This document shows, piece after piece, positions 23,544-30,763 of a stretch of DNA of 64,000 bases; position 1 is the stretch's first letter; the number at the start of each line of letters is the position of its first letter. The notes beneath the pieces are model-generated. The model was not told where the DNA came from. It searched no databases and was given only the letters and a program-made list of their open reading frames with translations. The position numbers and the translations under genes were made by a program. Origin of the DNA: Bacillota bacterium (GTDB taxonomy: Bacteria; Bacillota; Clostridia; Ch29); assembly GCA_013540605.1 (NCBI GenBank), contig JABVCK010000017.1:1-64000 (forward strand). The letters run 5' to 3'.

Positions 23544-23792
23544 ATGTATCAATTGACTGATGCCGCGAATGTCACGGCAAAAAATCTTATTATCGCCGGC
23601 CTAGTCGCAAAAGCTGAGGCCGGCATGCTAAATGACTATGACTACATGCTGATGAATGAACTATATATCACGCAGGAAGTTGAATCGAAACTATATCTTC
23701 GTAGCGGTTGTGAGCCAAACGAAGACGAAGAATTTTTCGCCGAGTGCTTCCCCGATTTGGACACAAAAAAATTGCCTTGGGAAACGGACTAG
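23544..23792 (+). CDS. Small acidic protein, copy 1
   Basis: An 82-residue protein with AAAGGAGG upstream of ATG 23544. The first half is helical (NVTAKNLIIAGLVAKAEAG), the C-terminal third very acidic (EPNEDEEFFAECFPDLD). I do not recognise it. Its leader holds the hammerhead motif and a hairpin just before the ribosome binding site. Strong acidity and location near anti-CRISPR-type genes would fit a DNA-mimic or anti-defence protein, but that is speculation. Confidence 0.65.
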   Translation: MYQLTDAANVTAKNLIIAGLVAKAEAGMLNDYDYMLMNELYITQEVESKLYLRSGCEPNEDEEFFAECFPDLDTKKLPWETD

Positions 23793-23928
23793 GAGAAAGT
23801 CAAGCGGGTACTGAGAATTGAGAAGTTTGAATGCAGAGTGACGCCGGCACCGCCGGCGGTAATGCCCTCCCGGGAAAACCGGGAACCGTCACGAGAGCGG
23901 GCCAATGCCCGCAAAGGAGGTCTTGAAA

Positions 23929-24177
23929 ATGTATCAATTGACTGATGCCGCGAATGTCACGGCAAAAAATCTTATTATCGCCGGCCTAGTCGCAAAAGCT
24001 GAGGCCGGCATGCTAAATGACTATGACTACATGCTGATGAATGAACTATATATCACGCAGGAAGTTGAATCGAAACTATATCTTCGTAGCGGTTGTGAGC
24101 CAAACGAAGACGAAGAATTTTTCGCCGAGTGCTTCCCCGATTTGGACACAAAAAAATTGCCTTGGGAAACGGACTAG
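23929..24177 (+). CDS. Small acidic protein, copy 2
   Basis: Identical to the gene at 23544-23792 including its ribosome binding site and upstream hairpin, but without its own promoter or hammerhead motif. It is produced by the 385-bp tandem duplication and would be read from the same message. Confidence 0.65.
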   Translation: MYQLTDAANVTAKNLIIAGLVAKAEAGMLNDYDYMLMNELYITQEVESKLYLRSGCEPNEDEEFFAECFPDLDTKKLPWETD

Positions 24178-24285
24178 GAGAAAGTCAAGCGGGTACTGAG
24201 AATTGAGAAGTTTGAATGCAGAGTGACGCCGGCACCGCCGGCGGTAATGCCCTCCCGGGAAAACCGGGAGCCGTCACAAGGCGGC

Positions 24286-24381
24286 GCAGACTTTATAAGG
24301 AGGCGGTTTTATTATGTCGTCAGTGTTATTTATACAAGGATGGGAAAAGGTTTTTTATCCGTAATATCGTCTTACCTCTTA
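24286..24381 (+). pseudogene. Truncated duplicate of the next gene's 5' end
   Basis: Bases 24286-24336 repeat 24382-24432 exactly (ribosome binding site, start and first seven codons). Bases 24337-24381 repeat 24501-24545. The copy is therefore the same segment with 68 bases deleted. The residual frame (ATG 24314 to TAA 24364) is only 16 codons. Confidence 0.8.
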
Positions 24382-24409
24382 GCAGACTTTATAAGGAGGC
24401 GGTTTTATT

Positions 24410-24871
24410 ATGTCGTCAGTGTTATTTATACATGGCGATCCTGTAATCAGAAGTTACGGCCTTTCAAGTACAGGCGAATATACTCCCGTAATTATGGTAA
24501 AGGATGGGAAAAGGTTTTTTATCCGTAATATCGTCTTACCTCTTAAAGGTGATGCATATTCCAAACTTAACCACCAAAAATCAATCGACGACGCCGAAAG
24601 AGCAAAGGCCCAGTTGATTGAGACAGACGGGAAATTCTGTTGTTTCTATTCCCGAGAAAATGACCCTTTTAAGTTTCTTGATTGGGTCAAAGAAAATAAT
24701 TACACCATTGAAATCCACGGGGAGTTATTTGAACCGGGTCAAGATTTCACAGATTTTCACGGCAATTTATGCGAGTATTCAGCGGCTTTCATGTACCGGA
24801 TTTATGATCCTGAAATGCTTAACAGTATCAAGGAGATAGTCAAAGAAATTCCGCAAAACAAATGCTATTAA
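24410..24871 (+). CDS. Protein of unknown function in the plus-strand island
   Basis: A 153-residue mixed alpha/beta protein with AAGGAGG before ATG 24410. It contains strands KDGKRFFIRNIVLPL and GKFCCFYSREN, then FKFLDWVKENNYTIEIHGEL. No family recognised. Its 5' end is duplicated just upstream. Neighbours suggest an accessory or anti-defence role only by association. Confidence 0.6.
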   Translation: MSSVLFIHGDPVIRSYGLSSTGEYTPVIMVKDGKRFFIRNIVLPLKGDAYSKLNHQKSIDDAERAKAQLIETDGKFCCFYSRENDPFKFLDWVKENNYTIEIHGELFEPGQDFTDFHGNLCEYSAAFMYRIYDPEMLNSIKEIVKEIPQNKCY

Positions 24872-24952
24872 GTAGCCTCAAAAATAAATTTAAGGGGGTC
24901 TTTATTCAGGATACATTATGGGTGGCGGCCTAACGCCGGAAGGAGAATGATC

Positions 24953-25483
24953 ATGTTAGAAAAACTCAGGGAAATTACAGGGAAAATCGAAGAAATCCAA
25001 GCCGAGCTGTCGCGAATCGAGGCAAAAGCCAACGACATGGACAAAGCCAGACTTGACGAAGCGATCAGTGTTTGCATGAAGGGCCTGAAGTTTGAGAAAA
25101 TCTACTCCCAACATGTCGCGAAATCCCGCTATGCCGACGACTACGAATACCTCGACGGCATGAGGGGAATTAAACTGGCCGAAAAAAACGTGAAATTCTC
25201 AAGCGGTCAATACGGGAAAGATTATGCCGATCGGGAATTGTTCCTTATGGCTGATGGCACTTTCAAAGTATTTTATTTGGTCGCCGACATCAGCTACTGG
25301 CAAGACCAAAACGATGTTTACGAGCGCCAGGTATCCAAAAATCAGGATATATTCCAGTTTGACTTTGACGAGGCATTGGAAAACCTGCTGAAAGCCCTTG
25401 AAAAGCGCCTGATCAATTTGGGCGAACGCACCAAAGCCCAGCAAGCCCGAATCGAAAAACTCCGGGCAATGCAAGCGCAGTAG
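24953..25483 (+). CDS. Coiled-coil protein of unknown function
   Basis: ATG 24953 follows AAGGAGAATGATC. The 176-residue protein has coiled-coil heptads at both ends (LEKLREITGKIEEIQAELS; LKALEKRLINLGERTKAQQ) around a 90-residue core rich in Tyr and Asp (KSRYADDYEYLDGM). No domain match recognised. It is probably an oligomer. Confidence 0.55.
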   Translation: MLEKLREITGKIEEIQAELSRIEAKANDMDKARLDEAISVCMKGLKFEKIYSQHVAKSRYADDYEYLDGMRGIKLAEKNVKFSSGQYGKDYADRELFLMADGTFKVFYLVADISYWQDQNDVYERQVSKNQDIFQFDFDEALENLLKALEKRLINLGERTKAQQARIEKLRAMQAQ

Positions 25484-25518
25484 GCCGCCGGCAAAGCAAT
25501 CCTACTGCGCGAGAGTGA

Positions 25519-25644
25519 CAACCGGAGCCGTCGAGTACATTATACCAGGCGGCTTCGGGATACAGCCTTGAATATGAGGCTGACAACTTCGCCTTTGACC
25601 AGGAGTCTATCGGCGAACAACTGCGGGACTTGTTCGCTCAGTGA
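25519..25644 (+). pseudogene. Remnant frame without a start codon
   Basis: This 42-codon open stretch looks protein-like (YQAASGYSLEYEADNFAF, then QESIGEQLRDLFAQ) but has an in-frame stop just upstream and no usable start. It is probably the 3' end of a lost gene. The TGA lies 15 bases before the next start. Confidence 0.35.
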
Positions 25645-25658
25645 AAGGAGAAATAAAA

Positions 25659-26117
25659 ATGAATGATGACTATTATCTTTGGGGAGTTTCTTTCTATTGT
25701 CCAGTTTGCGGACGGAGCCAGATCCCCGCCGAAGAAATGACGGGGATGTTCCCAAATTATATTTGTAAAAATTGTGAAAAAAAGGAGAGGGAAATGAAAA
25801 AATTAGCCATCCTCAATACATCTATCATCACTGCTGAGGGAGATTATTCCCTGCGGCAAATCTCCTTGGAGCAGGCGCAGAAGCTTGCTCAGGAAAACGA
25901 GATCCTATCCGCCGTCGGGCACCAGTCCACAGCGGATATTCTGACCGAGATTCTCGGCGTCCCTGTCCCACTCAATCGGATCGTATTTGAGCAGGAGTTG
26001 GGGCAAAAGGCCCTAGTGTTTAAGCTCAACGGGCGCCCTCCGGAGGGGAAAATCCTCTCCAGAGCAGAAATTGAACAGATTGGATACAAATTCCAATTAC
26101 TAACAAGGGAGGGGTAA
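25659..26117 (+). CDS. DUF1874/AcrIII-1-type ring nuclease with N-terminal zinc ribbon
   Basis: The 152-residue protein has two parts. Residues 14-39 form a Cys4 ribbon (CPVCGR, CKNCEK). From Met46 on, the sequence follows the DUF1874 family: a LNTSI strand start, GHQST at 87-91 with the His in the position catalytic in AcrIII-1, NR at 106-107, and RPPEGKIL at 126-133. AcrIII-1 proteins cleave cyclic tetra-adenylate and switch off type III CRISPR signalling. ATG 25659 follows AAAGGAG. An internal ATG 25794 has AGGAGAGGG eight bases before it and would give the 107-residue stand-alone enzyme. Both products are likely. Confidence 0.8.
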   Translation: MNDDYYLWGVSFYCPVCGRSQIPAEEMTGMFPNYICKNCEKKEREMKKLAILNTSIITAEGDYSLRQISLEQAQKLAQENEILSAVGHQSTADILTEILGVPVPLNRIVFEQELGQKALVFKLNGRPPEGKILSRAEIEQIGYKFQLLTREG

Positions 26118-26120
26118 ATT

Positions 26121-26438
26121 ATGGGAAACATAAGAAAGTACTGGATTGGCGAAAGTCTTAAGACGCCAACAGGCGACTATACGCCATCAGGATTTATTAT
26201 GTCCATCGACAAGGAAAATCAAACTGCTACAATTGAAGTCCCAAGCGACCTACCGGGCGATGATTCTATCATATACGTAGAAGAAATTATATTGGTCAAA
26301 GGGAAAAGAAATTTTTTCCAGGCGAAATACAACCCAGCTTATCGCAGCGGCGGGGCGTGGTATCCTTGGCGCGTTGAGGTTGCCGATGCCAAAAAATTGG
26401 GCACCCCGGCAGAAGAATACTATGCACAATTCCGGTAA
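26121..26438 (+). CDS. Protein of unknown function downstream of the ring nuclease
   Basis: A 105-residue beta-rich protein (GFIMSIDKENQTATIEVPSD, YVEEIILVKGKRNFFQAKYN) three bases after the ring nuclease stop, so almost certainly co-translated. The fold looks like a small beta barrel. No family recognised. Its coupling makes it a candidate accessory to the anti-CRISPR gene. Confidence 0.6.
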   Translation: MGNIRKYWIGESLKTPTGDYTPSGFIMSIDKENQTATIEVPSDLPGDDSIIYVEEIILVKGKRNFFQAKYNPAYRSGGAWYPWRVEVADAKKLGTPAEEYYAQFR

Positions 26439-26446
26439 AACAGAAA

Positions 26447-26465
26447 GGACCGCATAATGCGGTCC
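26447..26465 (+). terminator. Hairpin ending the ring nuclease operon
   Basis: GGACCGCAT/ATGCGGTCC with a one-base centre (26447-26465), nearly a perfect palindrome. There is no T-run on the plus strand, so it may be a weak terminator or a protein-binding site. Confidence 0.45.
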
Positions 26466-26530
26466 CTCTGCCCCTTATAGGTAAGCTATTTTTGAAACCA
26501 TAATCCCTAGAAAACTAGAGAAAACAAATG

Positions 26531-26559
26531 TTTCAATCCCTTGCTAGGTACGCTATAAT
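26531..26559 (+). promoter_or_regulatory. Promoter for the excisionase-like gene
   Basis: TATAAT (26554-26559) with TTTCAA 17 bp upstream (26531-26536). A short inverted repeat CTAGAAAACTAG precedes it (26507-26518). The -35 is weak. Confidence 0.5.
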
Positions 26560-26599
26560 AATAATACCATAATAACAACAATTGTCAAGGAGTGGTTCA

Positions 26600-27016
26600 A
26601 TGGCTATCTGTCCAATCTGCGGCAGAGAGACAAGAGGCAAAAACCGCATCTGTGATTCGCCAATCTGCCGGAAGGAGTTGCAAAACTCCTGGTATGAATC
26701 ATCTATCGCCATACCAGAGGGATATCTCTCTGTTACCGAATTTGCCAAAAAGCGGAATATCTCTGTCCAGGCCGTAGCAAAGAACTGCCGCGCAGGGAAA
26801 TACCCTGGCGCTGTCCAAGAACCCCAATCCGGTCGATGGTATATCCCGGAAGACCTGGAGGGGACCATCCCGCTTGCGGAGTTTGTCCGGCGCACCGCCC
26901 GGATGAAGATCAAGGCCACGGACAAGGAGTGGCAAAAGATCGTCGAGCGCGCAGCTGCGACAAAATACTCAGTCAACGAATATCTGATCAGGCTCGGCCT
27001 GGGAAAATCGGTTTAA
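26600..27016 (+). CDS. Zinc-ribbon plus excisionase-like HTH protein
   Basis: ATG 26600 follows CAAGGAG. The 138-residue protein has an N-terminal Cys4 cluster (CPICGR, CDSPICRK). A MerR/Xis-type winged helix follows (LSVTEFAKKRNISVQAVAK, wing GRWYIPEDLEG). A C-terminal helix pair (KEWQKIVERAAATKYSVNEY) resembles ribbon-helix-helix proteins. Its position two genes before the recombinase suggests a recombination directionality factor or island regulator. Confidence 0.65.
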   Translation: MAICPICGRETRGKNRICDSPICRKELQNSWYESSIAIPEGYLSVTEFAKKRNISVQAVAKNCRAGKYPGAVQEPQSGRWYIPEDLEGTIPLAEFVRRTARMKIKATDKEWQKIVERAAATKYSVNEYLIRLGLGKSV

Positions 27017-27036
27017 AAGAAGGAGGTTGATTAAAA

Positions 27037-27267
27037 GTGGGGAACTATATCGCGTCAAAAATTCTGTTTAAAAATCTGGACGTGGAGAAATATACCGTTC
27101 AGATCGACGGGAAAATCTATCATTGGTACGGCGACGACGATCCCGAATATCTGGATGATGGGGTATTAGATATTAGTTATTGGGATCTATTTGACGCCGA
27201 CGGTAAACCTACAAACATGGTGCTGGCCTTTGACCGTCGCGAAGATATGGATGATCCGCAGGAATGA
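27037..27267 (+). CDS. Small acidic protein
   Basis: A 76-residue protein, GTG start with AAGGAGG upstream. About a third of residues are Asp/Glu (YGDDDPEYLDDGVLD; FDRREDMDDPQE). This composition is seen in DNA-mimic inhibitors, but no family is recognised. It lies between the excisionase-like and recombinase genes. Confidence 0.55.
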   Translation: MGNYIASKILFKNLDVEKYTVQIDGKIYHWYGDDDPEYLDDGVLDISYWDLFDADGKPTNMVLAFDRREDMDDPQE

Positions 27268-27334
27268 AGCGATAAATATGACAGCAAGAATCCTATGATA
27301 TTGGCATTTAACTAAGCTAGGAGGCTTGAGTCTT

Positions 27335-29005
27335 ATGAACCCTAAATCCCATCTTGACTATTACAGCCAGGTTTATCCTGATGCCTGGAAGCAGATAGAC
27401 AACATGCGGGCCGACCGGGGCAAGGAACTCCCCTTCTGGCCGGAATGGTGCTTCCTTCCTTTATCCGGGGCCTATGCCATTGTGACCGCAGAGGCAGACG
27501 CACAAGGGGTGGATATACATAATCCGGAATACGTCTGGGTTGTCAATGATGTCGGTGTAATCGGTGCCCTAGCCGCCTGGCGCGTCACCCAAGGAGTTTA
27601 TCGGTTTGACCCCGATGTCTATAAAGCGGTCATTGATACGCCCATCACCGGCGACCTGCCGCATGACGTGCTATTTAACCTGCCTGAATGGTGCATCTAC
27701 ATCGAGGCACCGGGCCTATCGTATATGGGCGCCGACATTTCCGGATTTTACGCCTATCTGGAGTATGATGCCAGAACCTACCGCAAGGAACTGCGGTTTG
27801 TCATGGACATGGTTACGCCCCCGGATGTCAACCGGCCTATGCTTATCTCCCAGGCGCTCCACTTGGGAGACTGGTCGCTCCTGGAGTCCGTGGACCGGGC
27901 CGCGCAAGAAGCGCAAAAACATGCAACGACCAAACTATGCGAGGAGGTTTATGCCAGCGCTGTATCAGCCCTGCAAGCGGAACTTATGCCTCTTGTGTCG
28001 CTCCTGCTGTATATCTGCAGCGTCAACGGCGATATAGGCAACGGCAAAAAGATGCCGACTAGGCCAACTCCTGTTAATACCCGGAAGGGGCTGCGTTTAT
28101 TCCCGCCGTCGAAGGCGACTACATGGGACGTAGGGGTCCGCATGGGGGCCGCGCTCAGACAGGCGCAAGAAGTCGCCCGGGAAGCCGAAACCCAAGAACA
28201 GGTCGAAGGCAAACATCGTTCTAGCCCCAAACCACATGTACGCAGAGCGCATTGGTCAACCTATTGGACGGGGCCGAAAAGCGGCCAGCAAAAAGCAATT
28301 TTAAAATGGCTCTCGCCTATGCTTATCGGCGAAGGGGACATACCGGTCACAATAAGGAGGCGCATAAAATTGGCTGAAAGAAAGCGGCAGCCTAAGAAAT
28401 TGCCTAAAATAATCAGCCGCGAAGATATGCGGAAAATCCTGGATATACCTAATGTCAAGTGCATCACGGGATTAAGGAACCGAGTCATTTTGCAGATCTT
28501 ATACCGCGGAGCCTTACGAGTTGAAGAATTATGCAACCTATCACTGCAAGATATTATCCTGCCGCCACCGGGCGTGGATGCCCAGGAGGGCTATATTTAC
28601 GTCCAGCAGGGCAAAGGCGCCAAGGACCGATACGTGGTTATTGATGCCGAAACGGTTGCTTGGCTCCGGCTGTGGATGGATAAACGCCTGCCGGGGGAAT
28701 ACCTGTTCAACTCTCACCGGGGGGCAAAGTTAGATCAATCCTATGTTCGCAAATTGGTTTATATGTGCGCCGAAAAAGCCGGAGTATGTCTTCAGGATGG
28801 CAAAGAAAAGGCGCGGGTACATCCTCATACCCTACGGGCTTGCTATGCCACGGAACGGCTTGAGGAAGGCAAAAATATCATCTACATTCAGGAACAACTA
28901 GGCCATTCCAGCCTAGCCACAACCAGAATTTACACCCAGATCAGGCCAGCCCTGCGCCGCCAGATTGCAGAAAATATTGAACCGATTGGGGGCTTCCCGG
29001 TATGA
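27335..29005 (+). CDS. AcrVA2-like domain fused to a tyrosine recombinase
   Basis: ATG 27335 (AGGAGG ten bases upstream) opens a 556-residue frame. Residues 1-335 follow the AcrVA2 anti-Cas12a family: WCFLPLSGAY near 38, WRVTQGVYRF at 82-91, NLPEWCIYIE at 115-124 and KPHVRRAHWSTYW near 299-311. Residues 345-556 are a tyrosine recombinase catalytic domain with Arg395 (ALRVEEL), Lys near 427-430, HTLR at 498-501, His524 (LGHSS) and Tyr533. The usual core-binding domain of integrases is absent, and the Acr domain takes its place. TTG 28370 (residue 346) has AAGGAGG nine bases before it, so the recombinase could also be made alone. AcrVA2 is known to reduce Cas12a production. The recombinase is the only intact integrase candidate here. 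Confidence 0.85.
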   Translation: MNPKSHLDYYSQVYPDAWKQIDNMRADRGKELPFWPEWCFLPLSGAYAIVTAEADAQGVDIHNPEYVWVVNDVGVIGALAAWRVTQGVYRFDPDVYKAVIDTPITGDLPHDVLFNLPEWCIYIEAPGLSYMGADISGFYAYLEYDARTYRKELRFVMDMVTPPDVNRPMLISQALHLGDWSLLESVDRAAQEAQKHATTKLCEEVYASAVSALQAELMPLVSLLLYICSVNGDIGNGKKMPTRPTPVNTRKGLRLFPPSKATTWDVGVRMGAALRQAQEVAREAETQEQVEGKHRSSPKPHVRRAHWSTYWTGPKSGQQKAILKWLSPMLIGEGDIPVTIRRRIKLAERKRQPKKLPKIISREDMRKILDIPNVKCITGLRNRVILQILYRGALRVEELCNLSLQDIILPPPGVDAQEGYIYVQQGKGAKDRYVVIDAETVAWLRLWMDKRLPGEYLFNSHRGAKLDQSYVRKLVYMCAEKAGVCLQDGKEKARVHPHTLRACYATERLEEGKNIIYIQEQLGHSSLATTRIYTQIRPALRRQIAENIEPIGGFPV

Positions 29006-29106
29006 TCCTGGCCGCCCTCCTGCTTATATCGCTTATCTTCTTTCCCAAGGCGTTTGTCTTTATGGCATTGGGTATTTTATTGTTGGCCTTGGTTGGTCAC
29101 AATTAA
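29002..29106 (+). CDS. 34-residue membrane peptide coupled to the recombinase
   Basis: ATG 29002 overlaps the recombinase stop as ATGA. The product is two hydrophobic stretches around FFPKAFVF, so a small membrane peptide. A strong terminator follows at once. Function unknown. Confidence 0.45.
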   Translation: MILAALLLISLIFFPKAFVFMALGILLLALVGHN

Positions 29107-29132
29107 AGGGGCCGGTTGCGGCCCCTCTTTTT
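29107..29132 (+). terminator. Terminator ending the plus-strand island
   Basis: Stem AGGGGCC/GGCCCCT (29107-29113, 29120-29126), then CTTTTTC. Confidence 0.9.
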
Positions 29133-29164
29133 CTCTTGGGTATTATAGAGTATAATATTTATTT

Positions 29165-29213
29165 TAAACCATCCCGCCGCCTATAGAGGCGGGGGATTTT
29201 GAAAGAAGTTTGG
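29165..29213 (-). mobile_element. Right-end hairpin of an IS200/IS605-type element
   Basis: The minus strand just after the TnpB remnant has a hairpin CCGCCT/AGGCGG within a CCCCCGCC...GGCGGG palindrome (29171-29196), then GGATGGTTTAAAAT. This is the usual shape of the IS605 right end, which in complete elements is also the 3' part of the omega RNA. Confidence 0.55.
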
Positions 29214-29837
29214 TCAAACAACCCTTATTCTTTCAGGCTGGTCTAAGCAGCCCCTAGCCTGTAAGACCATGAGGTCTATCAAGTTACTTTTCCGAAGTAT
29301 ATTCAACGCTCCATTGGCATCCGCGTTGATGATTGCTCCGCTTGATGTGCGGTATTGTCCTCTTGAAATTCTTTTCCCGCTGAAAGCATATTCTTTTGGA
29401 TTGTCGGCATTGTAGACAGGCAGGGCATCGTTTGCGAAGAAATCGGATTTGGAAGTGTAGCTTTCCTCTTGCTCAATGTAGTTGATTCCGTAACGCTCAC
29501 AAAGGGATTGGAGTTTCAAGCGGAGATTTCCATGCGGTATCTGAGTAAACTTTTGATTGTTGCTTTTGCCGATGTTGATATTACGTTTCCAGTCTGGATT
29601 GTAACCGACAACGATGTTGCCGATGCGATACTCAAGGCAGTAGTTGACGATGATTCTTGCGGTTTTATTCATGTAGTAGTTTACCCGGTTGTTGCGGTTG
29701 ACGAGATTCGCGTATTGCAGATTGGTAATGCTCTTAAAGCCTTGTTTGTCTTTGATGGATTGAAGCCTTGCATTCTCTTTGTTGTACCACTGGTTAATTG
29801 ATTTGAGTTTCTTTCCGTCCACAATAAAGGACGCCAT
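29214..29837 (-). pseudogene. tnpB: TnpB (IS605 OrfB) C-terminal remnant
   Basis: The 207-residue frame matches the C-terminal half of TnpB. It begins with FIVDGKKLKSINQWYNK, has the second RuvC acidic motif in IEQEESYTSKSDF and the third in INADANGALNILRK. The N-terminal domain and first RuvC Asp are missing, so it cannot be an active nuclease. The Cys4 finger normally after SYTS is also absent, as in one TnpB subgroup (DNDALPVY-type insert). It is the relic of an insertion that ended downstream of the recombinase. Confidence 0.85.
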
Positions 29838-29927
29838 GGACGGCTTAATTTATTTGACAGATATTATTATACTAATTTTGGGGTTTTTTTTGGCTCTTGT
29901 CAAGTCCCCTGTGTGGTCAATAAACGT

Positions 29928-30141
29928 TCAATTTTCGTTCAATTTTTGTATGGGAAAAGTATGGCGAATCGCCTCGCTTTCCACCACTTCAATTAATTGT
30001 TCAGCCTCTGCACGGCTTAGATGATGTCCACCGTCAGCCGGCTTTTTGGTATATCGAAAACATAAATTGTAGATGCTCCAGGTAAATCCTTGTCGGTCTT
30101 TAATTCCATAGTGTCTTTAGGAAACAGATATGTAGCTCCAT
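29928..30141 (-). pseudogene. Frameshifted small gene
   Basis: ATG 30141 with GAGGAGGG upstream starts a frame that stops after 13 codons (MELHICFLK...). A +1 shift at the AAA run joins it to a 60-codon protein-like frame (DRQGFTWSIYNLCFRYTKK, then HLSRAEAEQLIEVVESEA) ending at 29928. A single extra base would explain it. Product unknown. The rest of 29838-30153 holds no other gene that I can support. Confidence 0.5.
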
Positions 30142-30153
30142 TACTAACCCTCC

Positions 30154-30570
30154 TCAGCACTCCAAATAACCCAACACTTTGGCGAGTTTCTCAATGGCAG
30201 GGTTATAATCTGCATAAAATGTCGCCTTGGCTATCTGCATCCCTTCGTAAATCTCCTGGTCCCGCTTCCCCTGCTTGAATTTAAGTTCTATTATCTGCTT
30301 TTCCCTTGGTTCAAGGGCTTCCAGGCTGGCATCGATGGCTTTAAGTTTGGTCTGCTTCATCTCCAGTTCAACTTCCAGGGGATTGATCTCATCCGGATTC
30401 TGGCCGGCGCCGGTCGTCATCCCGTAATTGGCGATCACCTTCGCATCAGGCCCGGCGTTTCTTCTGAGCATGATTTCGATTACCTCGATTCGCCTTATCA
30501 ACACCCGGTATTCCCGCAGCTCGGCCACTGTCTTTCTGAACCACTCTTGATCCTGTATGCGGTCACTCAT
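30154..30570 (-). CDS. ArpU/RinA-type late transcription regulator
   Basis: ATG 30570 lies inside the end of the upstream gene. The 138-residue protein has a long N-terminal helix and a C-terminal sigma-70 region 4-like HTH (LEPREKQIIELKFKQGK, then IYEGMQIAKATFYADYN). Proteins of this type close the early operon and activate late (terminase and structural) genes in Firmicutes phages. Its position at the end of the early block fits. Confidence 0.7.
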   Translation of the reverse strand: MSDRIQDQEWFRKTVAELREYRVLIRRIEVIEIMLRRNAGPDAKVIANYGMTTGAGQNPDEINPLEVELEMKQTKLKAIDASLEALEPREKQIIELKFKQGKRDQEIYEGMQIAKATFYADYNPAIEKLAKVLGYLEC

Positions 30571-30754
30571 TTGGCACCTCCCGTTCCCAGCAGTCATAGC
30601 AGTCAGGCTTTATGGTAGCATGCCGTGATTCCTGGCAACATTCAGGCCGGGGCAATGTCTTGATTAATATGTCCGGGCAAGATGCTTCGACAATATCATC
30701 TAGGCTAAGACCTAATTGAGGCCATCTTTCCTTGATTTTCTCCCAAGCCTTCAT
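30563..30754 (-). CDS. Cys-rich small phage protein
   Basis: A 63-residue protein with a probable zinc site made by CC, H and CYDC in its second half (RPECCQES, KPDCYDCWERE). It overlaps the late regulator by eight bases. Function unknown. Confidence 0.55.
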   Translation of the reverse strand: MKAWEKIKERWPQLGLSLDDIVEASCPDILIKTLPRPECCQESRHATIKPDCYDCWEREVPNE

Positions 30755-30763
30755 TAACCCACC

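Larger units (their letters stand above)
23500..24269 (+). repeat. Perfect 385-bp tandem duplication
   Basis: Unit 23500-23884 is repeated at 23885-24269, with no difference that I could see. Each unit has a hairpin GCGGGC/GCCCGC before the ribosome binding site, an 82-codon gene, and a downstream GC-rich branched element (GTGACG...CGTCAC enclosing CTCCCGG/CCGGGAG). Confidence 0.9.

Noticed and set aside
23793-23884. Second and third hammerhead between the duplicated genes
   Set aside because: The element has a similar three-stem outline, but GGTAATG replaces the CTGANGA core and no NUH cleavage site is present.
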